Shown here piece by piece: positions 56,714 to 64,000 of a stretch of DNA of 64,000 bases. Origin of the DNA: Psychrobacter aquimaris. GTDB lineage: Bacteria; Pseudomonadota; Gammaproteobacteria; Pseudomonadales; Moraxellaceae. The stretch is from assembly GCF_016107525.1 (NCBI RefSeq), contig NZ_JABASR010000011.1:1-64000 (forward strand). The letters are read 5' to 3'. The first letter of the stretch is position 1; each line of letters opens with the position of its first letter. The position numbers were made by a program, and so were the translations under genes. A model generated the notes under the pieces. That model ran no database searches. It saw nothing but the letters and a program-made list of their open reading frames with translations, and had not been told where the DNA came from.

Positions 56714-56830
56714 CTAAACACCCATAGCCAGCTTAATTAATTGAGCAATCGTAAAAATAATAGCAAACCCTGCTATATATAGCCCAATGAACCATGCCCA
56801 TTGTGACTGTTTCTTACTGAGCTTTTTCAT
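56714..56830 (-). CDS. 38-residue single-helix membrane protein of the CIO bd oxidase cluster
   Basis: A 38-residue frame on the minus strand with a perfect AGGAGG five bases before its ATG. The N-terminus is basic (MKKLSKKQSQ), then one membrane helix (WAWFIGLYIAGFAIIFTIAQ and following) and a short tail. Size, position 90 bp after cioB, same strand and the Trp-rich helix start recall the tiny bd-oxidase subunits (CydX-like or DUF2474-type proteins that follow cioAB in other bacteria). I infer that it stabilises or assembles the oxidase. Too short for most automatic gene callers. Confidence 0.78.
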   Translation of the reverse strand: MKKLSKKQSQWAWFIGLYIAGFAIIFTIAQLIKLAMGV

Positions 56831-56920
56831 GCTCGCCTCCTACGTGTTAATGCGCTTAGCTAAAAAGTATGGCCACTGCTAATATTTGCAGTACCACACT
56901 TTTATATCCTTTATTTACCC

Positions 56921-57937
56921 TTAGTACATATGCTCATGACCCGTTTTACCCTTAAAGGTATAATAGGCAAAAGCGGTATAACTCAGGATAATCGGTAGCA
57001 TTATGACGGCACCAACTAACATAAAGGATAGTGAGGTGTCAGCTGCGGCTGCTTCATAAATCGTCATCTGATAGGGTACGATGTATGGGAATATGGCAAA
57101 GCAAACCCCGATATAACCCATCAAAAACAGCGCCACAGTTAACAAGAAAGGACGATATTCGCGCTCACCACTTAAGTCTTTACGCATCAAGAAAAATAAT
57201 AGTACAACAATGATTGGCATAGGCGCTAGATATAGTAGACCTGGGAAGCCAAACCAGCCTTCGAGGGCATTGATGTCTGAAAAATACATAAACGCTGTGA
57301 CAACGATCATTGCCACTATCAAAGCAGAAAGCATCCAGCCAGAAACTTTGCGTGCCCAGACTTGTAGGGTATGTTCAGTTTTGATAATGAGCCATGTGGA
57401 ACCAAGCAAGGCATAACCAATAATCATGGCAAAGCCGCAGACGATAGAGAAAGGTGTTAACCAATCAAATGGCCCACCAGTATATAAACGGTTGCTTGCC
57501 TCAAGACCTTGTACGAGCGCCCCAAGCATAATGCCTTGTGAGAATGTGGCAACGACTGAACCTACAAAAAAGAACGTATCCCAGACATGACGACGTGACG
57601 ATGCTTTGAAACGGAACTCAAATGCCACACCGCGCATGATAAGACCAAACAACATCGCTGTTACTGGTAAATAAAGACCCGTCATGATAATGCCATAAGC
57701 CACTGGAAAAGCAGCGAACAATCCACCGCCGCCCAGTACTAGCCAAGTCTCGTTACCATCCCAAAACGGGGCAATAGAGTTCATAATGCGGCTACGGTTT
57801 TTATCTGAGCCAGCAAAGGGAAACAAAATCCCGCAGCCCAAATCAAAGCCATCAAGCAGTACATAGATAAAGACGGATAGAGCGATAAGTCCGCCCCAAA
57901 TTAAAGGTAAATCTAATACATCACCGTAGTTAAACAT
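56921..57937 (-). CDS. cioB: Cytochrome bd / CIO quinol oxidase subunit II
   Basis: Membrane subunit II, partner of CioA. Eight to nine helices. The family start LIWGGLIALSVFIYVLLDGFDLG contains the conserved Asp/Gly cluster, and WDGNETWLVLGGGGLFAAFP follows. 338 residues is typical of CIO-type CydB (E. coli 379). Its ATG overlaps the cioA stop by one base (TAATG), so the two are translationally coupled and made in equal amounts. Confidence 0.95.
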   Translation of the reverse strand: MFNYGDVLDLPLIWGGLIALSVFIYVLLDGFDLGCGILFPFAGSDKNRSRIMNSIAPFWDGNETWLVLGGGGLFAAFPVAYGIIMTGLYLPVTAMLFGLIMRGVAFEFRFKASSRRHVWDTFFFVGSVVATFSQGIMLGALVQGLEASNRLYTGGPFDWLTPFSIVCGFAMIIGYALLGSTWLIIKTEHTLQVWARKVSGWMLSALIVAMIVVTAFMYFSDINALEGWFGFPGLLYLAPMPIIVVLLFFLMRKDLSGEREYRPFLLTVALFLMGYIGVCFAIFPYIVPYQMTIYEAAAADTSLSFMLVGAVIMLPIILSYTAFAYYTFKGKTGHEHMY

Positions 57938-59433
57938 TAGCGTAACCCTCCATCATCGGCATCGTTTGCAGGAGCATCTATATCTTCTTCAGTACTCTCA
58001 GCAGGATTGCTATCGCCACTGAGCGCACGACCTTGGCTTTCGGTCACTGAGTGCTCATAGAAGTTATCTTCAGCAGGATCTTCGTACGGTTTTGGCCCTT
58101 GAGCAATCAAGCGTAGAATATAAAAACTGCCTGCACCGAAGACAAATATATAGAGGACAATAAAACCAATCAACGTGGTTGCCACTTGCTGTGCTGCGAG
58201 CGGTGACATGCTTTCAGCGGTGCGTATCACACCATATACGGTCCATGGTTGACGTCCTGTCTCGGTCACAAACCAGCCCGATAGTAATGCGATAAAGCCA
58301 AGCGGCGTCATCATCATCCAAGCACGGTGAAACCAGACGCTCTCAGGATTGTACTGTTGTTTTTTAAAGTATTTATAGAGACTAAATAAGCCGACTAGTA
58401 CCATTAACATGCCAATACCAACCATAATACGAAATGCCCAAAATACGATAATGACAGGCGGTTGGTCTTCAGGAGCCCAGTTTTTCAGACCTTTCACTTC
58501 TCCATCTAGCGAATGGGTTAGGATCAACCCAGATACATAAGGGATGCTAACTTCATATTTATTGGTCTGGTTTTTTTGGTCAGGAATAGCGAATAAGCGT
58601 AATGCTGCGCCGCGCTCGTCCTCCCAAATACCTTCCATCGCTGCGACTTTCGCTGGCTGATGCTCCAATGTATTTAGGCCATGCTCATCGCCAATCAACA
58701 CCTGAGCTGGTGCTATAAATATCGCCATAATCATGGCCATACCTAGCATGACGCGGCCATGTTGACGGTGCTCGATGTGTTTTTTAGACTGAATATAATA
58801 AGCACCAACCCCACCGATGACAAAGGCAGTCGTCAGGAATGCCGCTGTGATCATATGAGCATAGCGGTAAGGGAATGAAGGATTAAAAATAATCTCAAGC
58901 CAATTGGTAGGATATAACAGTCCATCAGCGCCCATCATAAAGCCTTGCGGGGTATGCATAAAACTGTTAGCTGACAAAATCCAAAATCCTGAAATCAGCG
59001 TGCCAATGGCGACAATGGCGGTTGAGGCAAAGTGCATACGTTTGCTCACGCGGCCCCAACCAAATAGCATGATACCTAAAAAGGACGCTTCTAAGAAAAA
59101 CGCGGTCAATACTTCGTAGGCGAGTAGTGGTCCCAAGACGTTACCGGCTTTGTCAGAAAAAACTGCCCAATTGGTACCGAATTGGTAGGACATTACCACA
59201 CCGGACACCACACCCATACCAAACACCACGGCAAATATTTTAACCCAGTGCTTATAAACTTCCGCATAGATAGGCTCGCCAGTTTTGAGCCAACGGAACT
59301 CAAGTACCGTCAGCCAGCTGGCCAGCCCAATAGAAAAGGCAGGAAACACGATATGGAACGAGACAACAAAAGCGAATTGGATGCGCGCGAGTGTCAGCGC
59401 ATCGAGCTGGTCGATCATAAACGTAGCGAACAT
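57937..59433 (-). CDS. cioA: Cytochrome bd-type quinol oxidase subunit I, cyanide-insensitive (CIO) type
   Basis: Inner-membrane quinol oxidase subunit I that reduces O2 without pumping protons. Heme-ligand helices start LARIQFAFVVSFHIVFPAFSIG. The quinol-binding Q-loop begins GDEHGLNTLEHQPAKVAAMEG, as in Pseudomonas CioA, and lacks the long C-terminal Q-loop insert of E. coli CydA; IPYVSGLILTHSLDG then leads directly to the next helix with FWAFRIMVGIGM. GRQPW is conserved. The C-terminal ~40 residues are acidic. The short Q-loop puts it in the CIO group, which resists cyanide. AAGGG lies about nine bases upstream of ATG 59433. Confidence 0.94.
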   Translation of the reverse strand: MFATFMIDQLDALTLARIQFAFVVSFHIVFPAFSIGLASWLTVLEFRWLKTGEPIYAEVYKHWVKIFAVVFGMGVVSGVVMSYQFGTNWAVFSDKAGNVLGPLLAYEVLTAFFLEASFLGIMLFGWGRVSKRMHFASTAIVAIGTLISGFWILSANSFMHTPQGFMMGADGLLYPTNWLEIIFNPSFPYRYAHMITAAFLTTAFVIGGVGAYYIQSKKHIEHRQHGRVMLGMAMIMAIFIAPAQVLIGDEHGLNTLEHQPAKVAAMEGIWEDERGAALRLFAIPDQKNQTNKYEVSIPYVSGLILTHSLDGEVKGLKNWAPEDQPPVIIVFWAFRIMVGIGMLMVLVGLFSLYKYFKKQQYNPESVWFHRAWMMMTPLGFIALLSGWFVTETGRQPWTVYGVIRTAESMSPLAAQQVATTLIGFIVLYIFVFGAGSFYILRLIAQGPKPYEDPAEDNFYEHSVTESQGRALSGDSNPAESTEEDIDAPANDADDGGLR

Positions 59434-59935
59434 AAACGGTCACCCTTATTTGTTAGCTGAATAGCGCTGGCTTCCATAAAACGCTTAAGTGACTGCCCAT
59501 AACTGTCTATAGATCAAGGTAAAAGTATTACGGGCAATGGCTCAGTGTCGATTAGCGAGCAACCTTAGGGATAAAGTGCGGCTAAGCTAACGACTGTTTA
59601 GCTGAATTAAGTAATTTATATCCCTATAAATTAATACATTACTGTTATGTGCTGTCAATATATTATGCGCTTCCCTCGATATACACGCAAGCTGAGCAAC
59701 AAGTCTGGCGCATACCTAATAGTCATTAAAATCCGCTTAGATAAACCTTGAAAGATCGAATCAATCGCCCGAAAAAACAAGGTGTTATCCAGTTTTCCTT
59801 AATAACAGTAGGGTCTTATTTAGATGCTGAGATAGGTACAAATATCCAACACAGTACAAAGTTATAAAGTTACCTATTTGAATTTTAACTTTGCAGCGCA
59901 AAGGCGAGCGCAGTGCTATATGACAAAAGTGGTCA
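59434..59935. other. 502-bp gap upstream of cioA
   Basis: No reading frame with a credible start is seen. It must hold the cioA promoter. I looked for an ANR/FNR site (TTGAT-N4-ATCAA) and found only half-sites, such as TTGAT on the minus strand near 59512-59516. Nothing else definite. Confidence 0.4.
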
Positions 59936-62401
59936 TCATTCCTGCAATTGCTTATGTAAGATTCGTCGTAAGGTCAAAATAGTTTGCGGGTTGGTTTGAA
60001 TGCTATGACCACCGTTGATAATCGTCTCAGAGGCAGCGCCATCAAGATGAGCACTGGTATAAGGCACGATGCCATCTGATAGGCGCTCAGTCAGCGCTTG
60101 GCTGATATCTTCATCGACAGTGACGGCAGCAACCAGCGGTTGGGCAGGTAACGTCGAATTATCAGAAGAACTACTTGTACTGACTATTTCATCTTCGGTA
60201 TCTTCTACTGCTTGCGACAAGTCAATCTTTGCACCAGCTGGCTGCATTTGCGCCAGTCCTTTAGTGATATCGGCATCATTATTGGCAATGATAGAGTGAT
60301 AGGTAATGCGATCATTGATAGCGATGTCTTTAGTCAACTGTATAAAAGAGGATTTGTCGCTTAGCTGACTTGCGCCATTTTGTAAATATAAAGCACCCAA
60401 AGGGTTTTGTGCCAAATCACCTTGCGTGGCAATGGTTGCTAAGTTGTCCGTGACAGTCTTTACCAAACCGACTGGCAAATAGACAATACGGCGCAGTGCC
60501 CGAGTGAACCAACGATCTGCATAGTCAGTTCCACGAAAAGGTGCTGATAAAAAGACAGCCGTATCTACTTGTGGCAAGGATTTTAGCTCAAAACGTTCTT
60601 TTAGCTGATCTTCACCAAAGGATGCTTTAAGCGCGTCACGAATTTTACGTTTTTCACTCCCAGACAGCACATTTTGCTCATCTAGTCTATCTAAATCATC
60701 GACCAAGTTTTCATCAGATAGCATCATGCGGGCGATAATGGCACCCATGCTATGGCTGATAATCACGCTGTTTTTGCTGGCACGATTTTGTCCTTTAGGG
60801 TCAGTCTGCTCGTAGGTGCTATTGATTAACTGTTGTATTTGATAACGGTTTTCTAAAATGGGCAAATTGGTTGGATAAAATATTTGCCAAACTTGATAGT
60901 TATCACGTAGCTTGTCATCATTGAGAATATCGTTGGTCAGATTGACCCAAGTGGCAGGGCTTGAGGCCAAACCATGCAGCATAATCAGGACGCGCTTATT
61001 GGGATCATAAGGCTCAAGCATGAATAATTTGGGTAGTCTTGCCTCTGGCTGGCGAGTGATTAAATTTAGATAACCAACGCCATCTAGCTGATTCTCTGAC
61101 AGCCATAAGCCATAACCAGCAGAAAAGTTAGCTGCCAGTGGATAGTCATTATTAAGAATGTTAACGCTTTCATTTTGGTATGGGTTGTATAAATGAATAT
61201 CGAGCTTACGACTGCTTAGTACATCCAGCACGCTATCGCCACTTGGTTGAATCAGTCCCGTTAATAGCAGGTGGCCAGTAGGATAGATACGCGAACTTGG
61301 CTTGCTGCTATCTTCGTCTTGTTCGTTGGCCAATCGACCTGATAATGAGGACACCAACAATTGGCGAATCGTGGTGGTATAACGGTCATCCAGTGAAGCC
61401 ACCAAGCTAATGCCTAAGCCTGGACGTTTACTGATTGAGTTAAGCCCAGAGAGGCGTAATTCGTAAGTGGACACTAAGTCTGCTAGTGCAGAGGTTTGCT
61501 TATGTGCATTTTGTAGATAATTGTTTTCATTGGGCAAATAAATACCAAGATCATAATCATCGACTTGTATTTTCATGACTTTGACTTGGTCAGTCGGTTT
61601 GCCTTTTAGTGGTGAATAATTGGCAATCGCTGCTTGGCTACTATTAGTAAGATTGCTAACGGATGTGGGTAGATAATCGACTTTGGTGCCACCCATCAAT
61701 TTATCTGAATCGTTGGTAGATCTATAAAGCTGAGTAATGACATCATTACTGGCAGCGTTATAGATGTCTTGGGTCTGAATGTCGGTATCATTTGGGATAC
61801 GGCTCTGTGTAGGAGAGCGGTTTTTCTCTTGATCAGCACCGTCAAAGTCATGTACCAAACTGTCATAAAATAAATAGGTATAACTGGTTTTGATAGCATC
61901 GAACAACCGCTCTTGATAACCCGTTAGACAACGATTGATGTTTTCCTGCTGGGCTTTAGCTTCTGCATCTTCTAAAGGCGCATTGGCATAATAAGGATCA
62001 AGTGGTGGGCGAGACAGCGCATTGCGGCAGTCTTGAGAGTCAGAAAGCAGGCGCGCTTTTGCGTAATGTAGCTCTGCAAAAATAGCCAGCGCAGGACGAT
62101 AGTGCTCATTCAAAATGCTGTCAGTAAGCTGGGTTAGGCATAAATCAAACTGCTGCATACAGGCTTGCTCATTGAGCCCTGCCGATAGGAGCGCTGATGC
62201 CGTATCACTGCTTAATTTTTTGCTGGTGACGATATTACCGCGCTGCGCAGTAATGGTCTTCGCTGACGCTTGCTTATTCACGGATACCGTACTACACGCA
62301 GGTAATAATGCTACTGTGGCTATCAAGACAACTGAAGTAATCGACAGTGGGGTTTTCTTAGCATGCGTCACCATATTTTTGATAGGGCTAGCGAAAGTCA
62401 T
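59936..62401 (-). CDS. Large alpha/beta-hydrolase lipoprotein, substrate unknown
   Basis: Exported lipoprotein of 821 residues: signal with lipobox LPAC (near residue 36), an N-terminal ~420 residues not recognised, then a serine-hydrolase domain. The oxyanion segment is VLIMLHGLASSPATW (about 475), the nucleophile elbow is ISHSMGA (about 545) and GHSIQT near the C-terminus could supply the His. A low-complexity acidic/Ser insert lies at about 720-755. The fold resembles the PGAP1/lipase-like group. It could act on lipids in the periplasm or outer membrane. GGA lies about nine bases before the ATG. Confidence 0.82.
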   Translation of the reverse strand: MTFASPIKNMVTHAKKTPLSITSVVLIATVALLPACSTVSVNKQASAKTITAQRGNIVTSKKLSSDTASALLSAGLNEQACMQQFDLCLTQLTDSILNEHYRPALAIFAELHYAKARLLSDSQDCRNALSRPPLDPYYANAPLEDAEAKAQQENINRCLTGYQERLFDAIKTSYTYLFYDSLVHDFDGADQEKNRSPTQSRIPNDTDIQTQDIYNAASNDVITQLYRSTNDSDKLMGGTKVDYLPTSVSNLTNSSQAAIANYSPLKGKPTDQVKVMKIQVDDYDLGIYLPNENNYLQNAHKQTSALADLVSTYELRLSGLNSISKRPGLGISLVASLDDRYTTTIRQLLVSSLSGRLANEQDEDSSKPSSRIYPTGHLLLTGLIQPSGDSVLDVLSSRKLDIHLYNPYQNESVNILNNDYPLAANFSAGYGLWLSENQLDGVGYLNLITRQPEARLPKLFMLEPYDPNKRVLIMLHGLASSPATWVNLTNDILNDDKLRDNYQVWQIFYPTNLPILENRYQIQQLINSTYEQTDPKGQNRASKNSVIISHSMGAIIARMMLSDENLVDDLDRLDEQNVLSGSEKRKIRDALKASFGEDQLKERFELKSLPQVDTAVFLSAPFRGTDYADRWFTRALRRIVYLPVGLVKTVTDNLATIATQGDLAQNPLGALYLQNGASQLSDKSSFIQLTKDIAINDRITYHSIIANNDADITKGLAQMQPAGAKIDLSQAVEDTEDEIVSTSSSSDNSTLPAQPLVAAVTVDEDISQALTERLSDGIVPYTSAHLDGAASETIINGGHSIQTNPQTILTLRRILHKQLQE

Positions 62402-62602
62402 AGGTCATTCCAGTTAGTCATAAAAGCATGGTTTAGTCAGTAATTGACAAGAAGAAGTGTAGCGTAACTTTTTGTATTACACTATGCTATTTAGATTTCA
62501 AGCATGTTATTTAAATTCCGATAATCGTATATGGTGCTCATTTAAGCAAAGCAAAAAGTAAGTATGTTTAATAAGCATAGTTAAATAGACTTTCGGTAGA
62601 CA
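62402..62602. other. Gap between terminator and hydrolase gene
   Basis: Holds the promoter for the minus-strand hydrolase gene. AT-rich, no reading frame, no notable repeat seen. Confidence 0.4.
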
Positions 62603-62656
62603 CAAAAAAGCCTCTTTGTTTTATATTGAAATAATTTCGATATAAAACAAAGAGGC
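62603..62656 (-). terminator. Very long perfect hairpin terminator after the TPR-like gene
   Basis: Arms 62610-62626 and 62640-62656 are perfectly complementary over 17 bp (GCCTCTTTGTTTTATAT and its complement). The 13-nt loop contains GAAA/TTTC that can extend the stem by 4 bp. On the minus strand a T-run (plus A-run 62603-62609) follows, so it terminates the gene ending at 62719. Confidence 0.8.
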
Positions 62657-62718
62657 TTAGTCGAATACATGTAAATTATAGAGGAATCATGGTATTTGAT
62701 GAATTCACTTAATGAGGT

Positions 62719-63864
62719 CTAAGCACCAGGTTTAACATTGATGTCAGGTGCAGGTATATCCCAAATGTAGAATTTACCCTCTTCGATAAGTTTAATTTGC
62801 TGGCGAATGATGTCATTGTTCGGATTTTTTCCTTCAAGACGACGTAAGCGCTCTAGCGCATTATCGCGGCGATCACTTAACAAGTCTGACTGTGCCAAGC
62901 TTTGCTCTGCTTCGGTGTAGCCGAGAGATACTGCGCGGTCTAGGTATTTTTGACCTTCTTTGAAGCCGCCACCCTCTGATAACATCATGCCATATAAGAA
63001 GTTGGCTTCGCCGCTATCAGGTTTAAGCTTAATGGCACGGTCAACATATTTTCCACCACGGATAGTGTAGTCTGAACCCAAATCTAAGTTACGTCCCATG
63101 CCATTAAGTTTAGCAGCACGAATTAATACGTCATAAGAAGCATTTGGTGACTCAGCATAAGGCTGTATCCATTCAGTCAATACTTTGATCTTTTCACGTG
63201 TGTAATGACGCTGTGAGCGGTTAGGGAAGTTTGGTGGGTAATGACGGGCATTAGGTGAGACATCTTCGATGAAGTCATCAAGCAAGCTCACGTCTAGCTG
63301 ATCGTTGTTATTACCGTTTTGCTGAGGAATCAACACGGTTGGTACAAAGCTCACATCAGACAATTGCACTTGTGGCGTTGGGATATTGGTAAGCTGGCCG
63401 CTACGCAGGTCGATGCCAGTAGTGGTCAATGGACCAGGCTCATAGACTCGAGTGGTGCCAGTGAATTCGGGTATTTTTGGTGCTGGTATAACATCTTGTG
63501 GTTGCAACGTACTCATCGGCGCACGATTCTGTTGAGCGTTATTTTGTAGAGGCGCACTTGATTGAGCGCTACTTTGTTGAGGATTGGCTGTTAGCGCCGC
63601 AGTCGGTGAAGTTGATGGAGTACCTGCTTGTGCCGTACTAGCCGCATTCGGTTGAGCAAGGCGAATGACACGTTTGCTAGAATCCATAGCGCTAGGCACT
63701 GATGTGGCAGTCGCAGCATTACTTTCTGTCGCATTGGTTTCTGCGGCATTGACAGGGGCTGATAATAGCATGGCGCATGCTGTGGCCAGTGCTGTCAGAG
63801 TTGCCAGCTTAGGCGACTTGGTAGACGAACTGGTAGAGAGAGTCGATTGGTTGGTGGCTTTCAT
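62719..63864 (-). CDS. Exported TPR/Sel1-like repeat protein, function unknown
   Basis: A Sec signal peptide ends near SAPVNA/AET (about residue 40). It is followed by a long disordered region rich in Ala, Ser, Thr, Gln and Pro (to about 140), then a mixed region. Two to three TPR-like repeats occupy about 255-345 (YVDRAIKLKPDSGEANFLYG, YLDRAVSLGYTEAEQSLAQ). No lipobox or membrane helix, so it should be soluble in the periplasm. I do not recognise a named family; a scaffold or chaperone role is only a guess. AAGG lies 11 bases before the ATG. Confidence 0.75.
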   Translation of the reverse strand: MKATNQSTLSTSSSTKSPKLATLTALATACAMLLSAPVNAAETNATESNAATATSVPSAMDSSKRVIRLAQPNAASTAQAGTPSTSPTAALTANPQQSSAQSSAPLQNNAQQNRAPMSTLQPQDVIPAPKIPEFTGTTRVYEPGPLTTTGIDLRSGQLTNIPTPQVQLSDVSFVPTVLIPQQNGNNNDQLDVSLLDDFIEDVSPNARHYPPNFPNRSQRHYTREKIKVLTEWIQPYAESPNASYDVLIRAAKLNGMGRNLDLGSDYTIRGGKYVDRAIKLKPDSGEANFLYGMMLSEGGGFKEGQKYLDRAVSLGYTEAEQSLAQSDLLSDRRDNALERLRRLEGKNPNNDIIRQQIKLIEEGKFYIWDIPAPDINVKPGA

Positions 63865-64000
63865 AAAAATCGTTACCTTAATTTATTTAGTTGTTATTTA
63901 GCAATTGAATGGTTATTAGCTCATGTCTTTGCGGCAAAATCATACAAATTTTTAATACCCTAGCAAATTAAACTGAACGCTATCAGTAGTAGGATTGTTA

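Noticed and set aside
59434-59700. ANR/FNR site upstream of the CIO oxidase
   Set aside because: Only half-sites occur; no TTGAT-N4-ATCAA with acceptable match.

Overview
The window looks like a chromosomal segment of a gammaproteobacterium of the Moraxellaceae, most like Psychrobacter. The reasons are the moderately AT-rich base composition (not counted), the gene order, and the character of the proteins: long low-complexity inserts in otherwise conserved proteins (WaaA, LptD, NtrC, RimO). Almost everything is conserved housekeeping. I found no prophage, CRISPR array, toxin-antitoxin pair, transposase or defence island.

Layout. 1-2013: tRNA-Val (minus) and a cardiolipin synthase. 2118-6115: a tail-anchored Sel1-repeat protein, then the overlapping pair waaA-rsmE. 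6257-10864: a ferric-iron ABC importer (lipoprotein, fused double permease, ATPase) behind a promoter that overlaps a Fur-like site. 11020-14185: cmoM, a secreted lipase-like lipoprotein and an unlisted 59-residue cysteine-containing secreted protein. 14490-19876: gyrA, then two tandem RarD/EamA transporter copies of identical length, each preceded by a near-identical terminator. 20069-24756: glutathione S-transferase, a small membrane protein, RNase Z, a DUF815 ATPase, a Ser/Thr kinase-like protein with DFA in place of DFG, and tRNA-Leu. 24971-28255: ntrB-ntrC (minus). 28391-42215: a long plus-strand envelope and translation block rimO, pyrH, frr, uppS, cdsA, dxr, rseP, bamA, lpxD, fabZ, lpxA. 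A 264-bp MITE-like element sits between cdsA and dxr. 42526-48990: NSS-family Na+ symporter, tgt, a SOUL heme-binding protein, asd and a membrane-anchored endonuclease/exonuclease/phosphatase-fold protein. 49551-56593: lptD-surA (minus), divergent from the cell-wall recycling pair amgK-murU, as in Pseudomonas. 56714-59433: a CIO-type bd quinol oxidase with a 38-residue single-helix protein gene too short for routine ORF calling. 59936-63864: a large alpha/beta-hydrolase lipoprotein and a periplasmic TPR-like protein.

How the genes work together. The central block carries envelope biogenesis from lipid carrier (UppS, Dxr) and phospholipid (CdsA) through lipid A (LpxD, FabZ, LpxA) to outer-membrane assembly (BamA, RseP). 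LptD and SurA (LPS export and OMP folding), WaaA (Kdo addition) and Cls (cardiolipin) complement it elsewhere in the window. skp is not between bamA and lpxD, and lpxB does not follow lpxA.

No clearly new system is evident. The items most worth a second look are the MITE-like element, the small protein next to the CIO oxidase, the orphan terminator and palindrome after 48990, the paired hairpins before lpxA, the tandem terminator-transporter duplication, and the 220-residue insert in LptD that displaces its first disulfide cysteine.
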